A stretch of 63,100 bases of DNA from an uncultured Gemmiger sp. (GCA_944386225.1 CALXAH010000019.1:1-63100), one strand, 5' to 3'; positions 1-10,128 are shown, numbered from the stretch's first letter. A program made the numbers and translations. The notes: generated by a model not told the origin, from the sequence alone.

Positions 1-497
1 GTATTCTGCGATCTTACAGATCTGAATTGGCAGGCGCTGGAATGGTGCAACAAACAGAACGGAACATACCGCCGTACCGTAGATGGTGCGCCTCAAAAGA
101 TTCACGAAACTGTATGTGGAGAACAGCTGCGTATGGTACCAGAGGATTCTGTCCGATTCTATCTCTGTCCAGAAAGAAAGATCTCCTTTGACGGCTTTGT
201 AAATTACGAGGGGCGGCGTTTCGGAGTGCCTTACAGCTATCCTGGCGCAACAGCGAGAGTAGAGCGCAGCGGTGATTTATTGCGTATCTATTCTGCTGAT
301 CTGAAGGTACTGCTGGCTACACATGCCGTTACCTGGAGCCACGCCGACAGCTTCTGTGAGGGACAGTACGAATCCTTGGCACAGCCAGAAGAATATTTCC
401 CACAGCACCTGTGCAAACGCAGATTTTTCAGTTACCAAAACCTTCTCAGGATCTCTCCTTTGCCAAATTCGATTTTGACAAGGAGGACCAGGTATGA
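1..497 (+). pseudogene. istA: IS21-family transposase IstA, C-terminal remnant, frameshifted
   Basis: The reading frame is open from base 1 and enters from outside the window. It reads as the C-terminal part of an IS21-type transposase, including WCNKQN, YRRTVDG and the beta-barrel stretch FDGFVNYEGRRFGVPYSY. At about 394-401 (gaatatttccc) the frame breaks. Shifting by one base restores a typical IstA tail (QLPKPSQDLSFAKFDFDKED) that stops with TGA at 495-497, so a one-base deletion is the simplest explanation. The unshifted frame runs out at 513 with a nonsense tail. IstA normally carries an N-terminal HTH and a DDE integrase core, which would lie to the left. No intact istB follows, so the element is probably dead. 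Confidence 0.72.
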
Positions 498-715
498 AGG
501 AAACAATCTTTGAGCAGGTGGCGTCCGCTGCTTCTGTTTTGAAGCCGGATCTTTCCGCTGAGGAATTCGCGCTGTTCGCAGAAGACCGGGAATTCTCGGA
601 GGCTGGAATGGAGGCTGTACATATGCCGGAATTTGTGTTTATCCCCAGTACCGAGGAGTACTACCTCAAGGGTATGTACTGGACAGCTGTGGACAGAAAG
701 GAGAAACAGGAATGA
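494..715 (+). CDS. Unknown 73-residue protein, possibly an IstB start joined to foreign sequence
   Basis: The ATG at 494 overlaps the restored istA stop as ATGA, the arrangement expected for istA-istB. The first residues (MKETIFEQVASAASVLK) resemble the opening of IstB proteins. The rest, rich in Glu and aromatic residues (FVFIPSTEEYYLKGMY), does not look like the IstB AAA+ domain and is not recognised. The stop overlaps the next start, again as ATGA at 712. One reading is that a deletion fused the beginning of istB to the end of an unrelated gene. It could equally be a genuine small protein translationally coupled to the acetyltransferase. No function is proposed. Confidence 0.4.
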   Translation: MKETIFEQVASAASVLKPDLSAEEFALFAEDREFSEAGMEAVHMPEFVFIPSTEEYYLKGMYWTAVDRKEKQE

Positions 716-1304
716 CCGAACGGGAAAAAATGGGGCAAAGAATGCTCTACGACGCCAATTACGACCAGGAGCTTCTGGCGGAGCGCGCCCGCTGCAAAGA
801 TTTATGCTTTTTGTATAATCAGATCAAGCCCTCGTTGGCTGCTGAACAGGAAAACAGTATCCGTCAGCTTTTTGGGAAAACCGGAAAGCAGTTTTGTATT
901 ACCGCTCCTTTCTGGTGCGATTACGGTTGCAACATAGAAATTGGCGAGAACTTTTACACCAACCACAACTGCGTGATTCTGGACGGCGCCAAGGTCATCT
1001 TTGGGGACAATGTATTTATCGCTCCCAACTGCATTTTTCCACAGCGGGGCACCCTCTTGACGCCGATCAGCGCAACCAGGGGCTGGAGTACGCCTATCCC
1101 ATTACGGTGGGGGACAATGTCTGGATCGGCGCGTCGGTGACGGTGCTGCCCGGCGTGACCATCGGAAGCAATACGGTGATCGGTGCAGGCAGCGTTGTCA
1201 ACCGGGACGTTCCCGGCGGCGTGGTGGCCGTGGGAAACCCCTGCCGGGTATTGCGGAAGATTACGGAAGCAGACAAGGAAAAATACGGGAGGTATGAGAA
1301 ATGA
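712..1304 (+). pseudogene. Sugar O-acetyltransferase (maltose/galactoside type), frameshifted
   Basis: Two overlapping frames together encode one left-handed beta-helix acetyltransferase of the Maa/LacA group, which transfers acetyl from acetyl-CoA to a sugar hydroxyl. The first frame gives the N-terminal helices (EREKMGQRMLYDANYDQEL) and the start of the hexapeptide repeats ([20 protein letters not shown]). The second gives [20 protein letters not shown] and the C-terminal repeats through [16 protein letters not shown]. The frames meet at a run of five T at 1034-1038; six T would restore one continuous protein of about 197 residues. The break is either a true mutation or an assembly error. 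The start is coupled to the upstream ORF by ATGA, and the 3' end overlaps the next gene. Confidence 0.8.
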
Positions 1305-1915
1305 TGTTTGACGCAAAGAAACTGGAATGGACCCGGGAGCCGGAGAACTGTACCATTGGCCAGGACAGAATTGAGATTGTTACCAAGCCCCATACTGACC
1401 TGTGGCAGCGTACCTATTACCATTTCCGCAACGATAATGCCCCGGTGCTGCAGCTGACCACCCGGGAACAGTTCTTTTCCTTTGTGGTAAAAACCGAGTT
1501 TTTCCAGAGCCACCATCGCTTTGACCAGTGCGGGGTGGTGGTTTATCTGGACAGCGAAAACTGGATCAAGGGCTCGATTGAATACGAGAACGAGAAGTTC
1601 CAGCATCTGGGCAGCGTGGTGACCAACCATGGGTATTCCGACTGGGCAACCACCGAAATTCCGGCGCACATCAAGTCCATGTGGTACCGGCTGAGCCGGC
1701 GGCAGGACGACTTCTGCCTGGAATGTTCAGAGGATGGGGTGGAATTTCATCAGATGCGGGTCTGCCATCTCCACGAGGCAAAGGATGAGATCCGCTTTGG
1801 CGTGTATGCCTGCAGTCCGGAGGACTCCTCGTTCCGGGCAGTGTTTACCCGGATGGAGATGACCGAATGCCGCTGGCCGGCGCATGATGGCCAGCCGCCG
1901 GATTCCACCTGCTGA
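1301..1915 (+). CDS. DUF1349 family protein (concanavalin-like fold)
   Basis: A 204-residue soluble protein with no signal peptide. It matches the DUF1349 family, which has a jelly-roll lectin-like fold and members loosely annotated as regulation of enolase protein 1. Recognisable pieces are the N-terminal [12 protein letters not shown], the central [20 protein letters not shown] and the C-terminal [13 protein letters not shown]. The ATG at 1301 overlaps the acetyltransferase stop at 1302-1304. A second ATG at 1304 is also possible, since GGGAGG at 1288-1293 serves both. The biochemical role is unknown; a carbohydrate-binding or intramolecular role is only suggested by the fold. A strong hairpin terminator follows at once. 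Confidence 0.8.
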   Translation: MMFDAKKLEWTREPENCTIGQDRIEIVTKPHTDLWQRTYYHFRNDNAPVLQLTTREQFFSFVVKTEFFQSHHRFDQCGVVVYLDSENWIKGSIEYENEKFQHLGSVVTNHGYSDWATTEIPAHIKSMWYRLSRRQDDFCLECSEDGVEFHQMRVCHLHEAKDEIRFGVYACSPEDSSFRAVFTRMEMTECRWPAHDGQPPDSTC

Positions 1916-1930
1916 CATAAAAACAGAAAA

Positions 1931-1952
1931 GGGCCGCCCGTTCGGGCGGCCC
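1931..1952. terminator. Bidirectional intrinsic terminator
   Basis: A perfect GC-rich stem (gggccgcccg paired with cgggcggccc) lies between two convergent genes. On the minus strand it is followed by a T-rich stretch (complement of aaaacagaaaa), so it best fits the end of the stomatin-like gene. The plus side has the weaker ttgctgttgctct tail. Confidence 0.75.
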
Positions 1953-1980
1953 TTGCTGTTGCTCTGGAAAGTACGCAGGC

Positions 1981-2892
1981 TTATTTTGTCTCCTGGGCGT
2001 CGGTGACCATTTCCTTCACCGAACTGACCAGGCCGGCCAGGTTCTGCATGTCGCTGGGGATAATCAGCTTGGTGGCCTTGCCATCGGCCACTTTGGCCAG
2101 GGCTTCCAGGCCCTTCAGGGCCAGAACACGGTCGCTGGGGGCGGCGTCGTTCAGCATGCGCAGGCTGTCGGCCAGAGCCTCCTGCACGGCACGGATGGCC
2201 TGGGCTTCACCGTCGGCTTCACGGATGCGCTGCTCGCGCACCGCATCGGCCCGCAGGATGGCGCTTTCCTTTTCGCCTTCGGCCACCAGAATGGCGCTGC
2301 GCTTTTCGCCTTCGGCCCGCAGGATGCTCTCACGGCGCTGGCGCTCGGCCTTCATCTGCTTCTCCATGGCGTCCTGGATTTCAGCGGGCGGGATGATGTT
2401 CTTCACCTCAACGCGGGTCACCTTGATGCCCCACTTGTCGGTGGCTTCGTCCAGAATGGCGGTGATCTTGGTGTTGATCACATCGCGGCTGGTCAGGGTG
2501 TGGTCCAGCTCCATATCGCCGATGATGTTGCGCAGGGTGGTGGCGGTCAGGTTCTCGATGGCGCTCAGCGGGCGGTCCACACCGTAGGTGAACAGCTGCG
2601 GGTCGCTTACCAGGAAGAACACAACCGTGTCGATCTGCATGGTAACGTTGTCGCGGGTGATTACAGGCTGCGGCTTGAAATCCACGACCTGTTCCTTCAG
2701 GCTGACCTTCTTGATGATGCGGGTGATGAACGGGGTGCGCAGATGCACGCCGGCTTCCCAGGTGGCGTAGTAGCGGCCCAGCCGCTCCACCACATAGGCG
2801 TTGGCCTGGGGAACAATGGAGATGCAGCTGATCAGCACAACCACAACCAGAATGACCAGCAAAGCCAGAATGACCATGATGACAGGACCCAT
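1981..2892 (-). CDS. Stomatin-like SPFH membrane protein (QmcA/slipin type)
   Basis: A 303-residue protein with one N-terminal membrane helix (about residues 5-28), then an SPFH/Band 7 domain (IVPQANAYVVERLGRYYATW to roughly 190), then a charged helical segment with repeated RAEGEK, VAEGEK and RADAVREQR units, as in QmcA and paraslipins. Members form large oligomers in membrane microdomains and often work with NfeD proteins. Here the nfeD gene lies 99 bases upstream on the same strand, matching the widespread nfeD-slipin pair. RBS AAGGAG lies just before the ATG. The exact client is unknown. Confidence 0.9.
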   Translation of the reverse strand: MGPVIMVILALLVILVVVVLISCISIVPQANAYVVERLGRYYATWEAGVHLRTPFITRIIKKVSLKEQVVDFKPQPVITRDNVTMQIDTVVFFLVSDPQLFTYGVDRPLSAIENLTATTLRNIIGDMELDHTLTSRDVINTKITAILDEATDKWGIKVTRVEVKNIIPPAEIQDAMEKQMKAERQRRESILRAEGEKRSAILVAEGEKESAILRADAVREQRIREADGEAQAIRAVQEALADSLRMLNDAAPSDRVLALKGLEALAKVADGKATKLIIPSDMQNLAGLVSSVKEMVTDAQETK

Positions 2893-2991
2893 AAAAGTCT
2901 CCTTTCTTCTTGCGACCGACGGCGTTTGCCCGGATCGGTCTCTCTTTTCTTTTTCTGCCGCGAAACGCGGCAGTCTGCTACATAAAATGGT

Positions 2992-3435
2992 TCAGCGTAC
3001 CGGTGCGGACTCCGGCTGCGGCTCCACCGTCAGGGTAGCGCCGCGCAGGGCGGTCACCACGCAGGTTTGCCCTTTGGTCAGCGGCTGAGCCGATTCGGCG
3101 GCCCAGTCCACACCGTCCAGGCGTACCCGGGCCAGGCGGCCCGGTTCGGCTTCCGCTACTACGGTGGCCACACGGCCGATGTTGCGGCCGGCGTTCAGTT
3201 CGGGGGCCTTGCTCTGCTGCAGGCGGCGCGCAAGCGGACGGCTGGCAGCCAGCGCCACCGCGCTTACCACGGCAAATACGGCCAGTTCGATTGCCCAGCT
3301 GTCGGTAAACAGGCTGACAAGCAGCGCAGCAACCGCGCCTGCCACCAGCCAGATCGACACCAGCGCTGTGGTGGCAAGCTCCACCAGGATGAACACGACC
3401 ACCAGTGCCAGCCATACGATGATCTCAGGATTCAT
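2992..3435 (-). CDS. nfeD: NfeD family membrane protein
   Basis: A 147-residue protein of the short NfeD type: three N-terminal membrane helices (about residues 5-70) and a C-terminal OB-fold domain (NIGRVATVVAEAEPGRLARV, then GQTCVVTALRG). The long ClpP-like protease domain of NfeD1b forms is absent. It is the first gene of a two-gene unit with the stomatin-like protein downstream, in keeping with the idea that NfeD OB domains bind SPFH oligomers. A clear promoter sits about 95-120 bases upstream on the minus strand. Confidence 0.88.
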   Translation of the reverse strand: MNPEIIVWLALVVVFILVELATTALVSIWLVAGAVAALLVSLFTDSWAIELAVFAVVSAVALAASRPLARRLQQSKAPELNAGRNIGRVATVVAEAEPGRLARVRLDGVDWAAESAQPLTKGQTCVVTALRGATLTVEPQPESAPVR

Positions 3436-3527
3436 GGGGAACCTCCGTTCGTTAAAGGGTTTGCCGTGCGGTGTACCGCCGCCCGGCCGGTAACGGCCGC
3501 CCCGCGGAGCATTTCCGTTATAGCCTC

Positions 3528-3556
3528 ATTATACCAGAACCGCTTTGGGATTACAA
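3528..3556 (-). promoter_or_regulatory. Promoter of nfeD-slipin unit
   Basis: Read on the minus strand: TTGTAA, 17 bases, TATAAT. This is a near-consensus housekeeping promoter pointing at nfeD. Confidence 0.7.
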
Positions 3557-3676
3557 AGTGCGCCGTAAACGAAATTAGCCCGTTTTCGGCGGATTTTACC
3601 GTTTGAGCTGCCCCGGTGTGCTTCGGGCGGCCCGGTTCGGGGCAGGGCGGGGTCTTATGCATATTTCCGGCAAACC

Positions 3677-3751
3677 GTACAGAGCTGATGTACAGTTTCC
3701 ATAAATTTCCGTACAGTCAGTATGGTAATACGCTAAAGTGTACGCGTACAG
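3677..3751. repeat. Four GTACAG elements in an intergenic region
   Basis: The roughly 545-base gap between nfeD and oppA holds four copies of GTACAG on the plus strand at 3677, 3690, 3711 and 3746. The last overlaps a perfect palindrome GTACGCGTAC (3739-3748). This lies 90-160 bases upstream of the oppA promoter, so binding sites for an opp regulator are possible. Nothing else recognisable is present between 3557 and 3837. Confidence 0.35.
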
Positions 3752-3837
3752 AATACAAATGTGTGTGTAAAACGACGATTTAGGACGTTTGTCAGGCAAT
3801 CATTTATGGTTACAACGCGCAAATTTATCCAATGGGT

Positions 3838-3866
3838 TTGACTTTAACGCTTTCGTGCGCTATAAT
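3838..3866 (+). promoter_or_regulatory. oppA promoter
   Basis: TTGACT at 3838-3843, a 17-base spacer and TATAAT at 3861-3866. This is an excellent housekeeping promoter about 115 bases before the oppA start, giving a moderate 5' leader. Confidence 0.8.
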
Positions 3867-3981
3867 GTCAAACAACGACAGGGACGTCGAGGAATCCGGG
3901 TACAGCTTCCCGGGCCAGGCGCCCTTTCTCGTTTTGAGGGGTTTGCAGATATCCAATTTACAAGAGAGGAGCACGAAACAC

Positions 3982-5670
3982 ATGAACCTTTGGAAACGCA
4001 TGGGCGCAGCAGTGCTGGCTGGCACGCTGGCTCTGAGCCTGGTTGCTTGCGGCGGCAACACTTCCTCCGCCGGCTCCGCGGCGGACGGCAGCAGCACTGC
4101 CGGCGGTGAGATCACCGGCAGCAAGGTGCTGAACGTTATGATCGAGGTGGAGGTTGCCTCCCTGGATCCTCAGCTGGCTACCGACGGCACCAGCTTTGAG
4201 GTCATCGCCGACTACACCGACGGCCTGATGCAGATGGACGCGGAAGGTCAGGCGGTTGAAGCCCTGGCCGAGAGCTACGAGGTCAGCGAGGACGGCTGCA
4301 CCTACACCTTCCACATCCGTGAGGATGCGGTTTGGTCCAACGGCGATCCTGTTACCGCCAACGACTTTGTATTTGCCTGGCAGCGTGCGGCTGATCCCGC
4401 CACCGCCTCCGAGTACAGCTACATGATGAGCGACATCGGCCAGATCAAGAACGCGGCCGAGATCATCGCCGGCGAGATGGACAAGAGCGAACTGGGCGTC
4501 ACCGCGGTGGACGAAAAGACCTTGCAGGTGGAGCTGAACGTTCCGGTTCCCTACTTCCTGAGCCTGATGTACTTCCCCACCTTCTACCCGGTAAACCAGG
4601 CCTTCTATGAGAGCCTGGAGGAGGGCACCTTCGGCACCAGCCCCGAAACCGTGCTGAGCAACGGCGCGTTCATGCTGGAGAGCTACGAGCCCGCCGCCCT
4701 GTCCTTCAGCCTGGTGAAGAACCCGGATTACTACAATGCGGACGCCATCCAGCTGGACGGCCTGAACTACCAGGTTATCAAGGACAGCCAGCAGGCGTTC
4801 ATGAGCTATCAGAACGGCGATCTGGATATCGTGAAGCTGAGCGGTGACCAGGTCGACCAGGTCCAGGGCGATCCCGAACTGAGCGTCCACGGTGCCGGCT
4901 ACCTGTGGTACCTGACCCTGAACCAGGCGGAGGTTCCCGCCCTGGCCAACCAGAATATGCGTCTGGCCCTGACCCACGCCATTGACCGTGTGTCCATCGT
5001 GGAAGACGTTGTGAAGGACGGCTCTCTGGCCACCTACACCGCGGTTCCCCCGCAGTTCGCCACCGGCCCCGACGGCTCTGACTTCTCCGCAGATCAGGAG
5101 ATGTTCAAGGACGTCTGCAGCGACGATCCCGCCAAGGCTGCCGAGTACTTCGAGGCTGCCAAGGAAGAGCTGGGCCAGGATACCTTCACCTTCCAGCTGC
5201 TGGTAGAGGATACCACCGAGAGCCAGAACGTGGCTACCGTTATCAAGGATCAGATCGAAACCAACCTGCCCGGTGTGACCATGGAAATCAAGGTCGAGCC
5301 CAAGAAGCAGCGCGTTGAGGATATCCAGGACGGCAACTACGAAGTCTGCCTGACCCGTTGGGGCCCCGACTACGCCGATCCCATGACCTACCTGAACATG
5401 TGGATCACCGACAACAACAACAACTACGGCAAGTGGAGCAACACTGAGTACGACCAGATCATTGCCGACTGCACCACCGGCCAGTATGTGGGCGACGCCG
5501 AGGCCCGTTGGGCCGCCATGTACGAGGCGGAAAAGATCGTCATGGAAGAAGCGGTGATCGTTCCCGTGTACACCAAGGCCGACGCCAACATGATTAAGTC
5601 CAATGTCAGCGGCATCGAGTTCCACCCTGTTGCGCTGAACCGCGTGTTCAAGAACGCCACCAAGGGCTGA
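3982..5670 (+). CDS. oppA: Peptide ABC transporter substrate-binding lipoprotein
   Basis: A 562-residue SBP_bac_5 family protein that captures oligopeptides outside the cell. The start is the ATG at 3982: it follows AGGAG (3967-3971) and opens a lipoprotein signal (lipobox LVAC before GGNTSS). Upstream in-frame codons have no RBS. Family marks include DPQLATDG near the mature N-terminus, DGLMQMDAEGQAVEALAESY, the YTFHIREDAVWSNGDPVTANDF segment and the C-terminal RWGPDYADPMTYL. It is the first gene of oppABCDF. A strong terminator directly after it should make OppA far more abundant than the permease, as is usual. The substrate could be peptides in general; specificity cannot be read. Confidence 0.95.
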   Translation: MNLWKRMGAAVLAGTLALSLVACGGNTSSAGSAADGSSTAGGEITGSKVLNVMIEVEVASLDPQLATDGTSFEVIADYTDGLMQMDAEGQAVEALAESYEVSEDGCTYTFHIREDAVWSNGDPVTANDFVFAWQRAADPATASEYSYMMSDIGQIKNAAEIIAGEMDKSELGVTAVDEKTLQVELNVPVPYFLSLMYFPTFYPVNQAFYESLEEGTFGTSPETVLSNGAFMLESYEPAALSFSLVKNPDYYNADAIQLDGLNYQVIKDSQQAFMSYQNGDLDIVKLSGDQVDQVQGDPELSVHGAGYLWYLTLNQAEVPALANQNMRLALTHAIDRVSIVEDVVKDGSLATYTAVPPQFATGPDGSDFSADQEMFKDVCSDDPAKAAEYFEAAKEELGQDTFTFQLLVEDTTESQNVATVIKDQIETNLPGVTMEIKVEPKKQRVEDIQDGNYEVCLTRWGPDYADPMTYLNMWITDNNNNYGKWSNTEYDQIIADCTTGQYVGDAEARWAAMYEAEKIVMEEAVIVPVYTKADANMIKSNVSGIEFHPVALNRVFKNATKG

Positions 5671-5744
5671 TTGGCCCGCGGTGTCCGGCACGCATGCGGC
5701 GTTGCCGGAATGAAAACTGGATGAACCCCCCGTATGGATTGCCG

Positions 5745-5785
5745 CGCAGTGGCCTTGGCTTTGCAAGGCCACTGCGTGGTTTTTT
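5745..5785 (+). terminator. Intrinsic terminator between oppA and oppB
   Basis: A 13-bp perfect stem (cgcagtggccttg with caaggccactgcg), a six-base loop and a run of T from 5780. It probably lets only part of transcription continue into oppBCDF. The following 5786-5999 stretch holds another imperfect stem (gggccccaag 5871 with cttgggaccc 5900) and no clear second promoter. Confidence 0.85.
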
Positions 5786-5999
5786 ATGGGCCGGATGCCC
5801 GGCCATTCTTTTCACGGTTCGCACCGCAGGGCGCACCGACGGCACAAGCGCCGGAAAATTTCCTGTGACAGGGCCCCAAGCCCCGGTAGAGACCGATTTC
5901 TTGGGACCCTTTCATAACAAATTTTCCGCCGCCGCGCCGCAAACGCCGAAGCGGATAAGGAATTCTTTGTACTTTGTATCGAAAAAGAGGGGAACGCTT

Positions 6000-6998
6000 G
6001 TGAAAAACTACATTTTGAAACGAGTGCTCATCTCGGTCTTCACCCTTCTGGTCATTACGCTGGTGCTGTTCTGCCTGCTGCAGCTCATGCCCGGCTCGCC
6101 GTTCAACGACGAAAAGCTGACCGACGACCAGAGAACGGTGCTGTACGAGAAATACGGCCTGGACGACCCCATTCCTGTACAGTTTGTGCGGTATGTGGGC
6201 AATATGCTTCAGGGTGATTTTGGTGTGAGCTACAACATCAGCAAAAACACCCCCATCAGCCAGCTGATCCAGAGCCGCCTGCCCATCAGTATCCAGGTGG
6301 GCGGCATGGCGGTCACGCTGGGTGCGCTGGTGGGTCTGCTGCTGGGCGTGATCGCCGCGCTCAACCACAACACCTTTATCGACAGCATCTGTACCGCCAT
6401 TTCGGTGCTGGGCGTTTCGGTTCCCAGCTATGTATTTGCTTTGGGATTGAGCTATCTGCTGGGGTTCCGGTTCAAGCTGTTTCCCATGCTCTACTCGGCC
6501 AATGAACCGTTCATGTCCAGTGTGCTGCCCAGCATCGCGCTGAGCATGTTCACCATGGCCTCCATCGCCCGGTTCACCCGCAACGAGATGCTGGAGGTTC
6601 TGGGCAGCGAGTTCATGCTGCTGGCCGAAAGCAAGGGCGTTACCGGTGCGCCGCTGATCCTGCGCCACGCGCTGCGCAACGCTTTGATCCCCATCATCAC
6701 CGTGCTGGCCCCGCTGATCGTGGACCTGATGACCGGCAGCCTGGTGGTGGAAAAGATCTTCTCCATCCCCGGCGTGGGCAGCCTGCTGGTGACCGCCATC
6801 CAGTCCAACGATTACAACGTGGTCATCTCCCTGAGCTTCATCTACAGCGCCATGTACATCGGCATCATGCTGGTGGTGGATATTCTGTACGGCATCATCG
6901 ACCCCCGCATCCGCGTTACCGGCGAGGGCGGCCGTCCCGGCTTCTTTGCCCGCTGGCGGATGGTCCTGTTTGGTAAGAAGAAGGGGGTGAAGGCATGA
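6000..6998 (+). CDS. oppB: Peptide ABC transporter permease OppB
   Basis: A 332-residue permease starting at the GTG at 6000, nine bases after AGAGGGG. It has an N-terminal helix (VLISVFTLLVITLVLFCLLQ), a typical OppB extracytoplasmic loop with the MPGSPF motif, then five further helices. The EAA coupling loop (EFMLLAESKGVTGAPLILRH) docks to the ATPases. The stop overlaps the oppC start as ATGA, so the two are translationally coupled and should form the channel heterodimer. The start upstream of 6000 is not supported because that stretch lies in the leader with the terminator. Confidence 0.94.
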   Translation: MKNYILKRVLISVFTLLVITLVLFCLLQLMPGSPFNDEKLTDDQRTVLYEKYGLDDPIPVQFVRYVGNMLQGDFGVSYNISKNTPISQLIQSRLPISIQVGGMAVTLGALVGLLLGVIAALNHNTFIDSICTAISVLGVSVPSYVFALGLSYLLGFRFKLFPMLYSANEPFMSSVLPSIALSMFTMASIARFTRNEMLEVLGSEFMLLAESKGVTGAPLILRHALRNALIPIITVLAPLIVDLMTGSLVVEKIFSIPGVGSLLVTAIQSNDYNVVISLSFIYSAMYIGIMLVVDILYGIIDPRIRVTGEGGRPGFFARWRMVLFGKKKGVKA

Positions 6999-8059
6999 GC
7001 CGCATCGAGTATATTCCGGCCGGATCCCAGGCCCAGATCGCGGATCTGCGCCCGGAAGATTTTCAGCTGCGCGGCGCTGCCGACCAGCATCTGGACGCGA
7101 ACTTTGCCAGCCAGGGATACTGGCACGACGTGCTGCACCGCTTTGTCTCCAACAAGGGCGCGGTGGTGGCGCTGATCCTGATTGTTCTGATTGTAATTAT
7201 GGCCATTGTGGGCCCCGGCATGAGCGGCCGGGACTACAAAACCCAGACCCTGAGCGAGAAGAACCTGGCCCCCCGCATCCCGGTGCTGGAGGACATCGGT
7301 ATCTTTAACGGCGACGAGACCATGACCACCACCACCGGTACCCGTGTGGTGAACGGTTACGAGGACAAAGAACTCACCGATACATACTACTGGTTCGGTT
7401 CCGACACCCTGGGCCGGGATATCTGGACCCGTGTGTGGGAAGGCGCCCGGGTCAGCCTGGGCATCGCCATCGTGGCCGCCGCCATCAACATGACCATCGG
7501 TATGTGCTACGGTCTGATCAGCGGCTATTTCGGCGGCTGGGTGGACACCATCATGCAGCGTATCGTGGAGATCAACAACGGCATTCCCCGCCTGGTAGTG
7601 GTAACCCTGCTGCTGCTGGTGGTCAAGCCGGGCTTTACCACCATCGTGCTGGCGCTGGTCATCACCGAATGGATCAACATGAGCCGTATCGCCCGGGCCG
7701 AGATGCTCAAGCTGAAAGAACAGGAGTTCGTGCTGGCAAGCCGTACCCTGGGCGCGGGCAGCTTCTCCATTATCTTTAAGGAAGTTCTGCCCAACATCAT
7801 CGGCCAGATCATTACCCAGCTGATGTTCAGCATTCCCACCGCCATCTTTACCGAGGCTTTCCTGAGCTTCGTGGGTCTGGGCATCCCGGTGCCGCAGTGC
7901 AGCCTGGGCAGCCTGATCAACGACGCGTTCAACAGCTTCACCACCCATCCTTACCAGATCGTTCCGCCGATCGTGGTGATGAGTCTGCTGATGCTCTGCT
8001 TCAATATGCTGGCCGACGGCCTGCGGGAAGCCTTTGACCCGAAACTGAAAGAAATGTGA
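6995..8059 (+). CDS. oppC: Peptide ABC transporter permease OppC
   Basis: A 354-residue permease. The N-terminal cytoplasmic segment (LRPEDFQL), first helix at about residues 55-75, a long external loop containing YYWFGSDTLGRDIWTRVWEG, and the BPD_transp_1 domain are all present. The EAA loop (EFVLASRTLGAGSFSIIFKE) and the closing FNMLADGLREAFDPKLKE are typical OppC. The start overlaps the oppB stop. The external loop between helix 1 and the GSDTLGRD motif is rather long for OppC (about 70 residues). Confidence 0.94.
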   Translation: MSRIEYIPAGSQAQIADLRPEDFQLRGAADQHLDANFASQGYWHDVLHRFVSNKGAVVALILIVLIVIMAIVGPGMSGRDYKTQTLSEKNLAPRIPVLEDIGIFNGDETMTTTTGTRVVNGYEDKELTDTYYWFGSDTLGRDIWTRVWEGARVSLGIAIVAAAINMTIGMCYGLISGYFGGWVDTIMQRIVEINNGIPRLVVVTLLLLVVKPGFTTIVLALVITEWINMSRIARAEMLKLKEQEFVLASRTLGAGSFSIIFKEVLPNIIGQIITQLMFSIPTAIFTEAFLSFVGLGIPVPQCSLGSLINDAFNSFTTHPYQIVPPIVVMSLLMLCFNMLADGLREAFDPKLKEM

Positions 8060-8070
8060 GGTGACGAGCA

Positions 8071-9150
<1,080 letters not shown>

Positions 9151-9151
9151 T

Positions 9152-10084
9152 ATGGAAGAACGGAAGCCCCTTCTGGAGGTCAAGGGCCTCAAGCAGTATT
9201 TCAAGGGCAGCCGCCAGTTCACCGTCAAGGCGGTGGACGGGGTGGATTTCGTGATCTATCCCGGCGAGACCTACGGTCTGGTGGGGGAGAGCGGCAGCGG
9301 CAAAAGCACCATCGGCCGCAGCGTGATCCGCCTGTATAAACCCACCGCCGGGCAGATCCTGTTCAACGGCATGGATATTTCCGGCAATCTGAGCAGCCAG
9401 CAGAATCAGCAGCTGCGCACCCAGATGCAGATGATTTTCCAGGATCCCATGGCCTGCCTGAACCCCCGCAAAAAGGTGGGGGAGATCATCGCCCAGGGCC
9501 TGGACATCCATCATCTGTACAAAAACCAGGCCGAGCGCCAGCAGAAGGTGGCGGATATCCTGCGCAAGGTGGGCCTGGCCCCCGAACACGCCGACCGGTA
9601 TCCCCACCAGTTCTCCGGCGGCCAGCGCCAGCGCGTGGGCATCGCCCGGGCCCTGATCATGGACCCGAAGCTGATCATCGCGGACGAGTGCATCAGCGCC
9701 CTGGACGTGTCCATCCAGGCCCAGGTGGTCAACCTGATGAAGGATCTGCAGGAAGAAACCGGCACGGCCTATCTGTTCATCGCCCATGACCTGTCCATGG
9801 TCAAGTACATTTCCGACCGTATCGGCGTGCTGCATCTGGGCCATCTGGTCGAGACCGGCACCACCGAGGAGATCTTCAACAATCCCGTGCATCCCTATAC
9901 CCAGAGCCTGCTGAGCGCGATTCCCCAGCCGGATCCCCGCACCGAGCGGAACCGGGTGGCCAAGAGCTACGACTACAAGCAGGCCGGTGTGGATTACCAC
10001 GTGGGCAAGCGGCAGCATCTGGAAGGCACCCACTACGTGCTGGCTACCGACGAGGAGCTGGCCAAGTGGACGGCCAAGTCCTGA
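9152..10084 (+). CDS. oppF: Peptide ABC transporter ATPase OppF
   Basis: A 310-residue ATPase with Walker A GESGSGKST, Q-loop MIFQDPMACLNPR, signature FSGGQRQR, Walker B LIIADECISALD and H-loop AHDLSMVK. It starts one base after the oppD stop. The Walker B neighbourhood reads DECISALD rather than DEPTSALD; the catalytic Glu is kept. The oligopeptide C-terminal extension is short, and the Cys-rich motif is missing as in OppD. It is the last gene of the opp unit and is followed by a strong terminator. Confidence 0.94.
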   Translation: MEERKPLLEVKGLKQYFKGSRQFTVKAVDGVDFVIYPGETYGLVGESGSGKSTIGRSVIRLYKPTAGQILFNGMDISGNLSSQQNQQLRTQMQMIFQDPMACLNPRKKVGEIIAQGLDIHHLYKNQAERQQKVADILRKVGLAPEHADRYPHQFSGGQRQRVGIARALIMDPKLIIADECISALDVSIQAQVVNLMKDLQEETGTAYLFIAHDLSMVKYISDRIGVLHLGHLVETGTTEEIFNNPVHPYTQSLLSAIPQPDPRTERNRVAKSYDYKQAGVDYHVGKRQHLEGTHYVLATDEELAKWTAKS

Positions 10085-10128
10085 CCGCCGTATCCTGTAT
10101 CGTTGCGTTCCTCTCATATCGATACAAA

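Noticed and set aside
3958-5772. A 604-codon open frame on the minus strand opposite oppA
   Set aside because: It lies fully antisense to a clear OppA gene, is rich in His, Gly and Val as expected for a shadow of GC-rich codons, and matches no family.
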